Below are positions 1-6,832 of a stretch of DNA of 64,000 nucleotides, piece after piece. The position numbers were made by a program, and so were the translations under genes. Source of the DNA: an uncultured bacterium (GTDB lineage: Bacteria > Bacillota_I > Bacilli_A > RFN20 > CAG-826); assembly GCA_949283025.1 (NCBI GenBank), contig CASDRB010000012.1, positions 1 to 64,000 of the forward strand. Direction: 5' to 3'. How positions within the stretch are numbered: the stretch's first letter is position 1; each line of letters starts with the position of its first letter. Under the pieces are notes generated by a model that was not told where the DNA came from, did not search any database, and saw only the letters and a program-made list of their open reading frames with translations.

Positions 1-57
1 CCTCCTGTTAAATTAATTTGGTTGCCGAACCGAATTAATTCTAACACGGAGGTTTTT
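1..57 (+). terminator. Intrinsic terminator, long hairpin
   Basis: A long imperfect inverted repeat (left arm starting CCTCCTGTTA, right arm ending TAACACGGAGG) is followed by a run of six T on the plus strand. It should end plus-strand transcription coming from outside the window. Confidence 0.75.
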
Positions 58-108
58 TCATTACTAACCTATAAGGTTTTCAATTCTCTCGCGCATAGCG
101 TGTGGTTT

Positions 109-207
109 TTATCTCGCGATACTCGCTTCGATAATAAAAAACACAGTTACGATGATTAAAACAATAAAAATTATAATTACTAATAATCTTGATAAAATAT
201 TTTTCAT
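109..207 (-). CDS. Possible 32-residue hydrophobic membrane peptide
   Basis: A 33-codon frame starts with ATG at 207. It encodes MKNILSRLL, then an almost unbroken Ile/Val/Leu/Phe stretch of about 18 residues and a short polar tail ending IEASIAR. That is one transmembrane helix with a basic N-terminus, the general form of type I toxin peptides or phage membrane peptides. No convincing Shine-Dalgarno site is visible. It lies downstream of the small-gene run of the integrated element, on the same strand. Hydrophobicity can arise by chance in AT-rich DNA, so this is tentative. Confidence 0.3.
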   Translation of the reverse strand: MKNILSRLLVIIIFIVLIIVTVFFIIEASIAR

Positions 208-235
208 TTGCAAAATGTTATGAATTGAATATAAT
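208..235 (+). promoter_or_regulatory. Sigma-A-like promoter facing a terminator hairpin
   Basis: TTGCAA at 208-213 and TATAAT at 230-235 are 16 bp apart. The predicted start near 242 is the first base of the hairpin at 242-287, so the unit would make an RNA of about 50 nt consisting of one stem-loop. Confidence 0.5.
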
Positions 236-240
236 ATAGA

Positions 241-293
241 CAAGAGGTAACTTTGATTAACCCTCGTTTGGTGGTAAGTTGCCTCTTTTTTTA
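241..293 (+). terminator. Intrinsic terminator or hairpin small RNA
   Basis: AGAGGTAACTT near 243 pairs with AAGTTGCCTCT near 276 (one G-U/A-C difference) around a loop of about 22 nt. A T7 run follows on the plus strand. It sits just past the stop codon of the minus-strand gene ending at 291, so it may also fold in that transcript. Confidence 0.6.
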
Positions 294-602
294 TTTCTTC
301 TTTTTGGAAATAGCTCTAATTCTTGCTTTGTCCTCAACATCTTTGACTTTACAGCTAATTATTTCTTTTCCAAAAGATTCGCGTTTCGCATATCGCGGAT
401 TTTTTAAAACATAACAATCTTTGTTTGATTTAGAATCTATATTTTTATTTAGTTTAATTCTTCTTGGTCCTTTTGAGCTTGTAAAACAAACAATGTTATA
501 TCTATTCTTTTTATCATTTTTCTTGTACACATAAGATGGATGCAATCCTTTAATAGAATTATCTTTGTGCCAATAATATTTGCCTTTTTTAATAATCTTC
601 AA
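291..602 (-). CDS. Small basic protein of mobile-element type, paralogue of 1171-1491
   Basis: 103 residues, very Lys/Arg rich, starting with TTG (AAGGAG lies about 10 nt upstream). It begins MKIIKKGKYYWHKDN and carries HPSYVY, then a hydrophobic patch NIVCFTS and a conserved-looking KLNKN...KNPRYAKRES segment. The protein at 1171-1491 has the same plan: K-x-WWH near the N-terminus, a hydrophobic strand, LxKPxNKKADKSYV, and a basic C-terminus. I cannot assign a function. Similar small WWH proteins are, as far as I recall, common in Firmicutes conjugative elements and prophages. It is the last gene of the minus-strand run 1802 to 291. Confidence 0.55.
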   Translation of the reverse strand: MKIIKKGKYYWHKDNSIKGLHPSYVYKKNDKKNRYNIVCFTSSKGPRRIKLNKNIDSKSNKDCYVLKNPRYAKRESFGKEIISCKVKDVEDKARIRAISKKKK

Positions 603-604
603 TT

Positions 605-874
605 CTATTTTTCTCCTTTCTTGTCTTTACTTTTATTCACTTTTTCTAAAGCTTTAACTTGCTTATTAATAGCTTTAGTTTGCTTATTTATTTTTCTTGT
701 ATTAGCACTTGCTGAAATACTTGTAAAAATAGGTGCGACATACGGATAAATTAAAGCTAATAAAACAATAAGAATGATAAGGCCTATAATTCCTAAAACA
801 GCTCCAAAAATATTTCTATTTGTCCAATCAATATAAGGCGGAATACCATCTGGTATAATATTGATAGGATCCAT
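605..874 (-). CDS. Single-pass membrane protein of the integrated element, possibly the 3' part of a frameshifted gene
   Basis: 89 residues: an N-terminal DPINIIPDGIPPYIDW segment, one long transmembrane helix (about residues 24-50), then a Lys-rich amphipathic tail with KxIxKQxKAIxKQVKALEK heptad-like repeats (probable coiled coil). The ATG at 874 has no ribosome site, and the frame is open further upstream. It overlaps the preceding gene (828-1058) by 47 bp, far more than normal coupling. I suspect the two frames were one gene: signal anchor, Thr-rich linker, then this helix and coiled coil. It ends 3 bp before the next gene. Confidence 0.5.
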   Translation of the reverse strand: MDPINIIPDGIPPYIDWTNRNIFGAVLGIIGLIILIVLLALIYPYVAPIFTSISASANTRKINKQTKAINKQVKALEKVNKSKDKKGEK

Positions 875-1058
875 AAGAACAGGAATAATAGTTAGAAGTA
901 TCTTCAGTAGTTGTTTCTGAAGTTGTTGGAGGTGTTAAATTCTCCTTGGTTTTATCAAAATTCGTAAACCAATCTGTTGAAGCGCCAAAAGCGATTACGC
1001 CTCCAGCAGCGATAAGCGTCATTAAGACCGCTAAAAATGTTGTAAATTTTTTTGCCAT
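828..1058 (-). CDS. Signal-anchored small protein with Thr-rich linker, element gene
   Basis: 76 residues with a good ribosome site (AAGGAG 8 nt before ATG). MAKKFTTFLAVLMTLIAAGGVIAFG is a signal peptide or signal anchor. A polar region follows with a TPPTTSETTTEDTSN linker. The last 20 residues (YYSCSYGSYQYYTRWYSALY) look unlike coding sequence and overlap the next frame, so the natural product is probably a +1-frame fusion with the protein encoded at 605-874. Function unknown; a phage or conjugative-element envelope protein is plausible from context only. Confidence 0.5.
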   Translation of the reverse strand: MAKKFTTFLAVLMTLIAAGGVIAFGASTDWFTNFDKTKENLTPPTTSETTTEDTSNYYSCSYGSYQYYTRWYSALY

Positions 1059-1170
1059 ATTTATAATCTCCTTTTCTTGACAATGTTTTTAAAATTAATA
1101 TAATGAACTTGTCTAAATCCTGTTTTCGATTTAACCCTTTAAATAGGGTTTTACAGGAAATAGACTTTTT

Positions 1171-1491
1171 TTATTTTTTGTTTTTTAAATAATCCTCAAT
1201 TATATCCATATCTTCATCGCTAATTTGATATTTCATAATCCATCTAGAAAAGATTTTTTTCTTTTGCTTACCAACATATTTTCGAACATATGATTTATCA
1301 GCTTTCTTATTTATCGGTTTTTTTAAAAGAATATAAGATTCATGTTTAGCAGGATGAGTTGTTATATCCATATACGTTATATCCATATACGAATATTTAC
1401 CAGATTTTAAAGGACTATCTTCATCAACAATTAATGCTGCATGTTTAGTTTTATTATTATTTCTAATATGCCACCAAGAACGTTTTTTCAT
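1171..1491 (-). CDS. Small basic protein of mobile-element type, paralogue of 291-602
   Basis: 106 residues: KKRSWWHIRNNNKTKHAALIVDED at the N-terminus, then a short in-frame tandem duplication giving YMDITYMDIT (a 15-bp direct repeat near 1365-1394), LKKPINKKADKSYVRKYVG, and an acidic and then Lys-rich C-terminus. It shares its overall plan with the protein at 291-602, which suggests diverged paralogues in one element. Function not recognised. It lies 14 bp after the upstream gene in the same minus-strand run. Confidence 0.55.
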   Translation of the reverse strand: MKKRSWWHIRNNNKTKHAALIVDEDSPLKSGKYSYMDITYMDITTHPAKHESYILLKKPINKKADKSYVRKYVGKQKKKIFSRWIMKYQISDEDMDIIEDYLKNKK

Positions 1492-1505
1492 CCTTTGTTT
1501 TCTTC

Positions 1506-1802
1506 CTATTCATCAATAGCTAGACGATTATTTAAAATTTCAGTAAATTCAATTTTTTTAGATAAAGTGTCATAAGTATCTCTTTTAATATGAAATTTAT
1601 CTTGGATATTAAAATTACCGTGAATGTAATATTGAATACGTGTTTTAATAACACTTTGTTCATCCACGATTGATTCATATGTATGAATGACTTTAGTAAT
1701 CTCTAAATCGTTGTATGAAACAGTTTCATAAACATCGATTATTTCATCTTTATTAATCATATATTGTGAAATCATGACATCAAAATATGCTTCAGTACAC
1801 AT
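1506..1802 (-). CDS. Unrecognised element protein, possibly 5'-truncated
   Basis: 98 residues from the ATG at 1802, mixed alpha/beta in composition and acidic, with no motif I recognise. The frame stays open and coding-like upstream of that ATG (DASYLTKAEHDEALASLNSD) until it meets the truncated recombinase at about 1861-1880, and the chosen ATG has no clear ribosome site. An ATG near 1874 would fit if one T of a T4 run were absent. The gene may therefore have lost its true start at the same junction that truncates the recombinase. It heads the run of small minus-strand genes. Confidence 0.45.
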   Translation of the reverse strand: MCTEAYFDVMISQYMINKDEIIDVYETVSYNDLEITKVIHTYESIVDEQSVIKTRIQYYIHGNFNIQDKFHIKRDTYDTLSKKIEFTEILNNRLAIDE

Positions 1803-1860
1803 ATCTTTATCTGAATTTAAAGACGCTAGAGCTTCATCGTGTTCTGCTTTAGTTAAATAA

Positions 1861-3189
1861 GATGCATCAAAACATCTTTTCGATATTATTGTCGTATATC
1901 AATTAGATCGTTTTGGAAGAAATGTATCAGAATCAATGATTGAAGAACAAAAATTAAAAAGACTTGGCATTAAATTATTATCAGCAACTGAACTTATCAC
2001 AAGTGAGAACGAGGAGCTAAACGACGATTTATTTTTACCTCGCGGTTTAGTTCGCCTTTTTGCTGAAAATTATTCTCGCGATTTATCAAAAAAAGTAAAA
2101 CGAGGATTAAAAGAAAGTTATTATAAGCGTAATAGTGTTGGTGGTATTTTACCAATAGGATATAAAAGCATAAATAAAAAAATTGTTATTGATCAAATAG
2201 AAGCCGATATTGTTAAAGAAGCTTTTAAAAGAAGACTCCAAGGCCAAACAATAACTGAAATATATAATTATTTTAAAAACAACGGATTTGCTAGAAAAAA
2301 TGGCTCTTTGATTTCTCGCGCATCAATTCACAAAATGCTTTCAATGACTAAATATATCGGTAAATTTGTCAATCCATATGATTCAGCGGATATTATCACT
2401 GATATGTTTCCTCCTATTATTGATGAAAACACATTTATGTTAGTAAATTCTATCGAAAATAATCCACATAAATATCGCAAAAAAACAGATATGCAAAATT
2501 ATGTTTTAATTGGTAAGTTATTCGATGCCGAAACCGGAACACCATATAAAGCATATTCAGGAACTTCATGCACAAAACGTTTGTATAGATATTACAAACT
2601 CAATTCTATAAAATTGCCAAAAGCAAAATTTGAAAAAATGGTTTACGATGCAGTTTGTTCATTTTTAAACAACCCTAAAAGAAAAGAACAAATTGCGGAT
2701 TTGCTTTATAGAGAATTGGATAAAAGAAAAGATACAACTATTATTGATAACTTAAAAAGAGAATTAAAAGAGCTTAAAACACAGCAAAAAGAAATTGCTA
2801 AAAAGTTTATTTTTTGTGACGAGTCTATGGAAACGTCCTTAAATGAAATAGCAAAAGAAACTCAAGATCGTATCAATCATTTAGAAAATAGAATAAATGT
2901 TGAAATTTCTAAGTTATCTAGCATTGCACTTGGCAAAGATGGGATTAAATATTTGATCACAAATTTATTTTCTAAAAAAATTACTGATCCAACAAAAATA
3001 TCAAAAAGTTTAGACTTAACAATCAATGCAATTTATCGTTCAAAAGATACGATGGTTATTTATCTTAAATTGAATAATGATAAGTTTGTAACTTATCAAG
3101 AATACTTAAAAGATTTGGAAGAAATAAAAAAGAACTCTTCCTCATTTTATGAGGCAAAAGTTCATTTAGCGTTTGCTCTGGCGGAGTAG
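1861..3189 (+). pseudogene. Large serine recombinase, 5'-truncated
   Basis: The frame is open from 1861 (TAA at 1858), and the first ATG is at 1936. The opening residues DASKHLFDIIVVYQLDRFGRN match the end of the resolvase catalytic domain (consensus vxYxxDRxxRN). The first 55-60 residues, including the catalytic serine, are missing, and no other frame upstream supplies them. The recombinase domain follows (GGILPIGYK to SMTKYIGKFVNP). The next domain lacks the zinc-ribbon cysteines, as in the subgroup with FDxxTGxPY...YRYYK. A coiled coil sits near residues 265-310 counted from the 1936 ATG. The frame ends inside the tRNA-Ser gene. Without the catalytic serine it cannot recombine DNA by the known mechanism. 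Confidence 0.85.
3125..3163 (-). terminator. Terminator of tRNA-Ser, inside the recombinase frame
   Basis: On the minus strand GAACT/AGTTC and CCTCAT/ATGAGG form a two-part stem (3132-3163) followed by T6. It lies 16 nt beyond the tRNA CCA end, where a tRNA terminator belongs, yet it is also coding sequence for the recombinase C-terminus. Confidence 0.75.
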
Positions 3190-3269
3190 GAGAGACTCGA
3201 ACTCTCGCGCCAGTTGCCCGACCTACGTCCTTAGCAGGGACGCCCCTTCACCAACTTGGGTACTACTCC
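3179..3269 (-). tRNA. tRNA-Ser (GCU anticodon)
   Basis: Acceptor GGAGTAG pairs with CTACTCC, G is the discriminator base and CCA is encoded (3179-3181). The anticodon loop CTGCTAA reads GCT, there is a long type II variable arm, and the T-loop is TTCGAGT. The 3' end overlaps the last codons of the truncated recombinase, a common arrangement for elements integrated at tRNA genes. proS lies just upstream on the same strand. Confidence 0.95.
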
Positions 3270-3321
3270 AACGACGCCTAATTATGTTATCAAACTAGGC
3301 GCAAAAATACAATAATATATT

Positions 3322-4758
3322 TTAATATGCTTTTGCAAATAAAACTACTTTATGAGCTTTTTTACCGCATATTGGACATACATCATCAAATTCAATTTGA
3401 TTAAAAGGCATGCATCTTGCAGTCGCATTAGTTAATTCTTTAATCTTATCTTCACAAGCTTGATCGCCACACCACATCATCTTGGCGTATCCACCTTGAT
3501 CAACCACCGCTTTTAATTCTTCTATAGAACGAACCTCTTTGATGTGATCCAATAAAAAACGATGCGCTTTTTCATACATTTCATGATGAATGGTTTTTAA
3601 CAAATTGTTAATAGTTTCCACCAAACCATCTTGAGATACACTGATTTTTTCACCAGTATTGCGTTTGGCTAAAACGCAAACATTGTTTTCAATATCGCGA
3701 GGTCCGATTTCTAATCTAACCGGTACACCTTTCATTTCCCAATCAGCAAATTTATATCCTGGAGTTTTCTCGCTTTCATCAATTTTTACTCTCAAACCAG
3801 CTTGTTTTAATGCCTCACAAACTTTTCTTGCTGCAGGGATAACTCCAGGTTTTTGTTGAGCGATAGGAATAACAATCACTTGGATAGGAGCAACATATGG
3901 TGGCAAAACTAATCCATTATCGTCTCCATGAACCATAATAATAGATCCAATTAAACGTGTAGAAACACCCCAAGAAGTTTGATATGGATGTTCCAATTTT
4001 CCCTCTTTAGATTGATATGATATATCAAAAGCTTTGCAAAATCCTTGACCAAAATAATGAGTTGTTCCACTTTGTAGGGCTTTTCCATCATGCATCAATG
4101 CTTCAATTGAATACGTTTCTTCTGCACCAGAAAATTTTTCTTTGTCGGTTTTTCTTCCTTTAACAAAAGGAATAGCTAATAAATCTTTTCCTAGCTCATC
4201 ATATATTTCAAGCATAGCCAAAGTTTCATGGCGCGCTTCAACTTCGCTTTCGTGCATAGTGTGTCCTTCTTGCCATAAAAATTCAGATCCTCTTAAAAAT
4301 GGTCTTGTTGTTTTTTCCCAACGAACAACCGAACACCACTGATTGTATAATTTAGGTAAATCGCGATAAGAAGAGATAATTTTAGCATAATGTTCACAAA
4401 ACAAAACTTCTGAAGTTGGGCGAATAATTAAAGGGTCTTCAATTTTATTTTTGCCGCCGATTGTTGCAATCAAAGTTTCTGGAGCAAAACCTTCGACGTG
4501 TTCTTTTTCTTTATTGAATAAAGACTCAGGAATGACCATTGGCATGTAAACATTTTCATGACCAGTCTTTTGAAAACGATCATTTAAATAAGATTGAATT
4601 CTTTCCCAAATAGCATATCCATATGGACGATAAATAATAAAACCTTTTACCGAAGAATAATCCATCAATTCTGCCTTCAAGCATACATCGGTATACCATT
4701 GAGCAAAATCATCTTCTAATCTTGTAATTGATTCGTTTTTAACCGTATTGTTTTTCAT
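3322..4758 (-). CDS. proS: Prolyl-tRNA synthetase, archaeal/eukaryotic-type
   Basis: 478 residues. Charges tRNA-Pro with proline in the cytoplasm. Class II motifs are visible: motif 2 RWEKTTRPFLRGSEFLWQEGH and motif 3 near LIGSIIMVHGDDNG. The short length, the WCGDQAC...CPICG metal-binding C-terminal domain (residues about 429-465) and the terminal tyrosine (AKAY) mark the short type found in some Firmicutes and Mollicutes, without the editing insertion of the long bacterial form. ATG at 4758 follows GAGGAG. It is followed on the same strand by tRNA-Ser(GCU) after a 50-bp gap holding a GC-rich hairpin without a T tract, so the two may be co-transcribed. Confidence 0.97.
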   Translation of the reverse strand: MKNNTVKNESITRLEDDFAQWYTDVCLKAELMDYSSVKGFIIYRPYGYAIWERIQSYLNDRFQKTGHENVYMPMVIPESLFNKEKEHVEGFAPETLIATIGGKNKIEDPLIIRPTSEVLFCEHYAKIISSYRDLPKLYNQWCSVVRWEKTTRPFLRGSEFLWQEGHTMHESEVEARHETLAMLEIYDELGKDLLAIPFVKGRKTDKEKFSGAEETYSIEALMHDGKALQSGTTHYFGQGFCKAFDISYQSKEGKLEHPYQTSWGVSTRLIGSIIMVHGDDNGLVLPPYVAPIQVIVIPIAQQKPGVIPAARKVCEALKQAGLRVKIDESEKTPGYKFADWEMKGVPVRLEIGPRDIENNVCVLAKRNTGEKISVSQDGLVETINNLLKTIHHEMYEKAHRFLLDHIKEVRSIEELKAVVDQGGYAKMMWCGDQACEDKIKELTNATARCMPFNQIEFDDVCPICGKKAHKVVLFAKAY

Positions 4759-4795
4759 AATATCTCCTCATGCATACAATATAATATGCTTGTTT

Positions 4796-6583
4796 TTAAA
4801 TAAATTCAGCAAGTTTATCAAATTTTTTGGCGCTGACAGGTAAAACCATTTCGCTCGATGGTGAAATTGCTTCACTGGATACATAATTGACACCAGATTT
4901 AACCATTAATTCTACCGATGCCCAACCTTCTAATCCGGTCGCGATAATTGGCTTTTTAAATTTTAGCAGCGATTCAATCAATGTTCTTAACGCAATTTGA
5001 GTCGATGAATTTTTCTTTAATTCGCCTGTCATCGCTGTGCCAGCGATAAAATAATCAAAAATCTTATAAAAGTTGACATCTAATAATAAGTTTTTATCCA
5101 TCAAGGTCAAACAAAGCTCATAGCCAATGATTTTTAAAGTTGAAAGAGAATTAATCAATTCTTTTAAATGCGATGAATTTTGAGAAATTTCTTGCTCATC
5201 AAACACTAAAACCAAGTGCGTTTTTTCTATTCTTGTAATTTGTGGTAATACTTTTTCAATATTTTCAAAATCAAGAATAGAAACAGGATAAAATAATGGC
5301 GTTTTTGCTTTAGGGACTTGATCTGCAAATCTTGGAATGACGCTTTTAGCGACCGAAGAAAACAATTCATGAGCCTTGCCGCAAGAATGTGCATAGCGCA
5401 TCATTTCATTATACGACGAAAAAGATTGTCCATATGTTTTTACAGATTGCAAATATCCCAAAACCTTTTTTTCTTTAACATTAACAATCGGTCTAAAAAG
5501 ATAACGTAATTTATTGCCTTTAATCAATGAGTCAATAATATCTTTGTTTTTATCTTCGGTCAGTTCAATATTAATCGTCTTTTCATAAAATGAAATATGG
5601 CGATTCTCTTGAGAGGCAATAAATGAGGTTTCTTGAGCATGTTTACAAATTGAAGCAAAATCACGGAAAAACAATTTATTCTCAACTATGCCAATATTTA
5701 ATCTAATGAATTTATCATAAGCATTTAACAACATCTCTTTGTGAACGATGGAAGCAATGGACGCTGCTAATTGATACGCTTGCTTGCGATTATCAATTTT
5801 TAAATCGCTGATCAATAATTCGTGGTCATTAATTTCGACCAAGTATCTAAATCGATCCTTGTTTGAAACAAAAGGATAAATCTTATCTTTAATCCTTAAT
5901 ACCATCAACCTCTCTTCTTCGGTTTCAGAAAACACTAATTGATTGACATATGTAAATCTAATTGAAAAGGTATAACCTCTCGTGCTTCTTGAACGATTGA
6001 CAAGATTTGTCAATGTTCCCATTGTTACTGCGCCACTACTAGATAAACTTTTATTAACTTTATGTTTTTTATCATCATTTTTTGGCGCTAAATACTTTAA
6101 TACTTGCATCTCAAGATGAACAATAGCTACCTCGGGATTATAAGCAATTAATCGAAGCAATGCAAATCGAGAATGATGTGTACCTTTAGCAATTGTATCA
6201 GCTTCTAAATATGGCGATATATCATCTTGTGTAGAAATAATCGCCAATATCCAATTTTTAACTCTTTCGGCATCATTTTCATGAAACAAAGAGTAAAAAT
6301 CATTTAGATTCATTTGACGTTTGTTTGAAATATCACTTCTTTTAAAATATGAAACAATATTATTTTTAACGTCTATAGAAAAAATGCGCAAAGAATTAGA
6401 TTCTTGAGAAACGCTAGAAAAATATTTTTTTTCTCTAGTATTTAAAGTAACATAAGTTGTAATCAAAATAACAAGTATGACAATGACACATAAAAAAACA
6501 ACAAATAACGCAATAAATGTAGAATTTTTAAAATCCCACCAAATGATTTCGCTAACTAATATTTTTAAAAAACTATTAATCAT
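4796..6583 (-). CDS. Membrane-anchored degenerate GGDEF-EAL protein
   Basis: 595 residues. One transmembrane helix (about 22-45) is followed by a long middle region ending in a GGDEF-like fold (LNIGIVENKLFF...FASICKHAQETS), but no GGDEF signature occurs. Residues about 345-595 resemble an EAL domain (LRYLFRPIVNVKEKKVLGYLQSV, then LKIIGYELCLTLMD, FDYFIAGTAM and KKPIIATGLE). The EAL glutamate is replaced (GYLQSV), and other metal ligands also seem absent. It is therefore unlikely to make or break cyclic di-GMP and may be a sensor or scaffold. A TTGAAA-17-TAAAAT promoter lies only 9 nt from the ATG. Single gene between proS and tRNA-Ser(CGA). Confidence 0.75.
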   Translation of the reverse strand: MINSFLKILVSEIIWWDFKNSTFIALFVVFLCVIVILVILITTYVTLNTREKKYFSSVSQESNSLRIFSIDVKNNIVSYFKRSDISNKRQMNLNDFYSLFHENDAERVKNWILAIISTQDDISPYLEADTIAKGTHHSRFALLRLIAYNPEVAIVHLEMQVLKYLAPKNDDKKHKVNKSLSSSGAVTMGTLTNLVNRSRSTRGYTFSIRFTYVNQLVFSETEEERLMVLRIKDKIYPFVSNKDRFRYLVEINDHELLISDLKIDNRKQAYQLAASIASIVHKEMLLNAYDKFIRLNIGIVENKLFFRDFASICKHAQETSFIASQENRHISFYEKTINIELTEDKNKDIIDSLIKGNKLRYLFRPIVNVKEKKVLGYLQSVKTYGQSFSSYNEMMRYAHSCGKAHELFSSVAKSVIPRFADQVPKAKTPLFYPVSILDFENIEKVLPQITRIEKTHLVLVFDEQEISQNSSHLKELINSLSTLKIIGYELCLTLMDKNLLLDVNFYKIFDYFIAGTAMTGELKKNSSTQIALRTLIESLLKFKKPIIATGLEGWASVELMVKSGVNYVSSEAISPSSEMVLPVSAKKFDKLAEFI

Positions 6584-6592
6584 AACTATATT

Positions 6593-6621
6593 ATTTTACA
6601 AATAATTTGTTATTATTTCAA
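6593..6621 (-). promoter_or_regulatory. Promoter of the degenerate GGDEF-EAL gene
   Basis: On the minus strand TTGAAA (6621-6616) and TAAAAT (6598-6593) are 17 bp apart. The ATG lies 9 nt after the -10 box, so the leader should be only a few nucleotides with no ribosome site. Confidence 0.6.
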
Positions 6622-6660
6622 AGAATATAATACCGTCTAATTAAAATTCGCCTATTTTAT

Positions 6661-6693
6661 AAAAAAGCCTGATGAACTTATTTATACATCAGG
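6661..6693 (-). terminator. Terminator of tRNA-Ser(CGA)
   Basis: CCTGATG and CATCAGG flank a 12-nt loop, followed on the minus strand by a T6 run. It lies 10 bp beyond the tRNA CCA end. Confidence 0.85.
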
Positions 6694-6702
6694 AATATTT
6701 TT

Positions 6703-6793
6703 TGGCGGAGGAAAAGGGATTCGAACCCTTGCAAGACTTGCGCCTTCTATCAGTTTTCGAAACTGACCCCTTCAACCGCTTGGGTATTCCTCC
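6703..6793 (-). tRNA. tRNA-Ser (CGA anticodon)
   Basis: Acceptor GGAGGAA pairs with TTCCTCC, G is the discriminator and CCA is encoded. Stem TCAGT/ACTGA presents loop TTCGAAA, anticodon CGA. There is a long variable arm and T-loop TTCGAAT. It sits 40 bp downstream of the YitT gene on the same strand. Confidence 0.96.
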
Positions 6794-6832
6794 AGCGTGT
6801 TAAATAATATAACATTTTATTAAAAAAATCAT

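Noticed and set aside
60-130. Second attachment site matching the tRNA-Ser 3' end
   Set aside because: Only the 9-base CTCTCGCGC is shared with the tRNA region, too little to claim an att repeat.
3270-3321. Possible proS terminator (GCGCCTA/TAGGCG hairpin)
   Set aside because: No T run follows in the minus direction; more likely a processing hairpin before tRNA-Ser(GCU).
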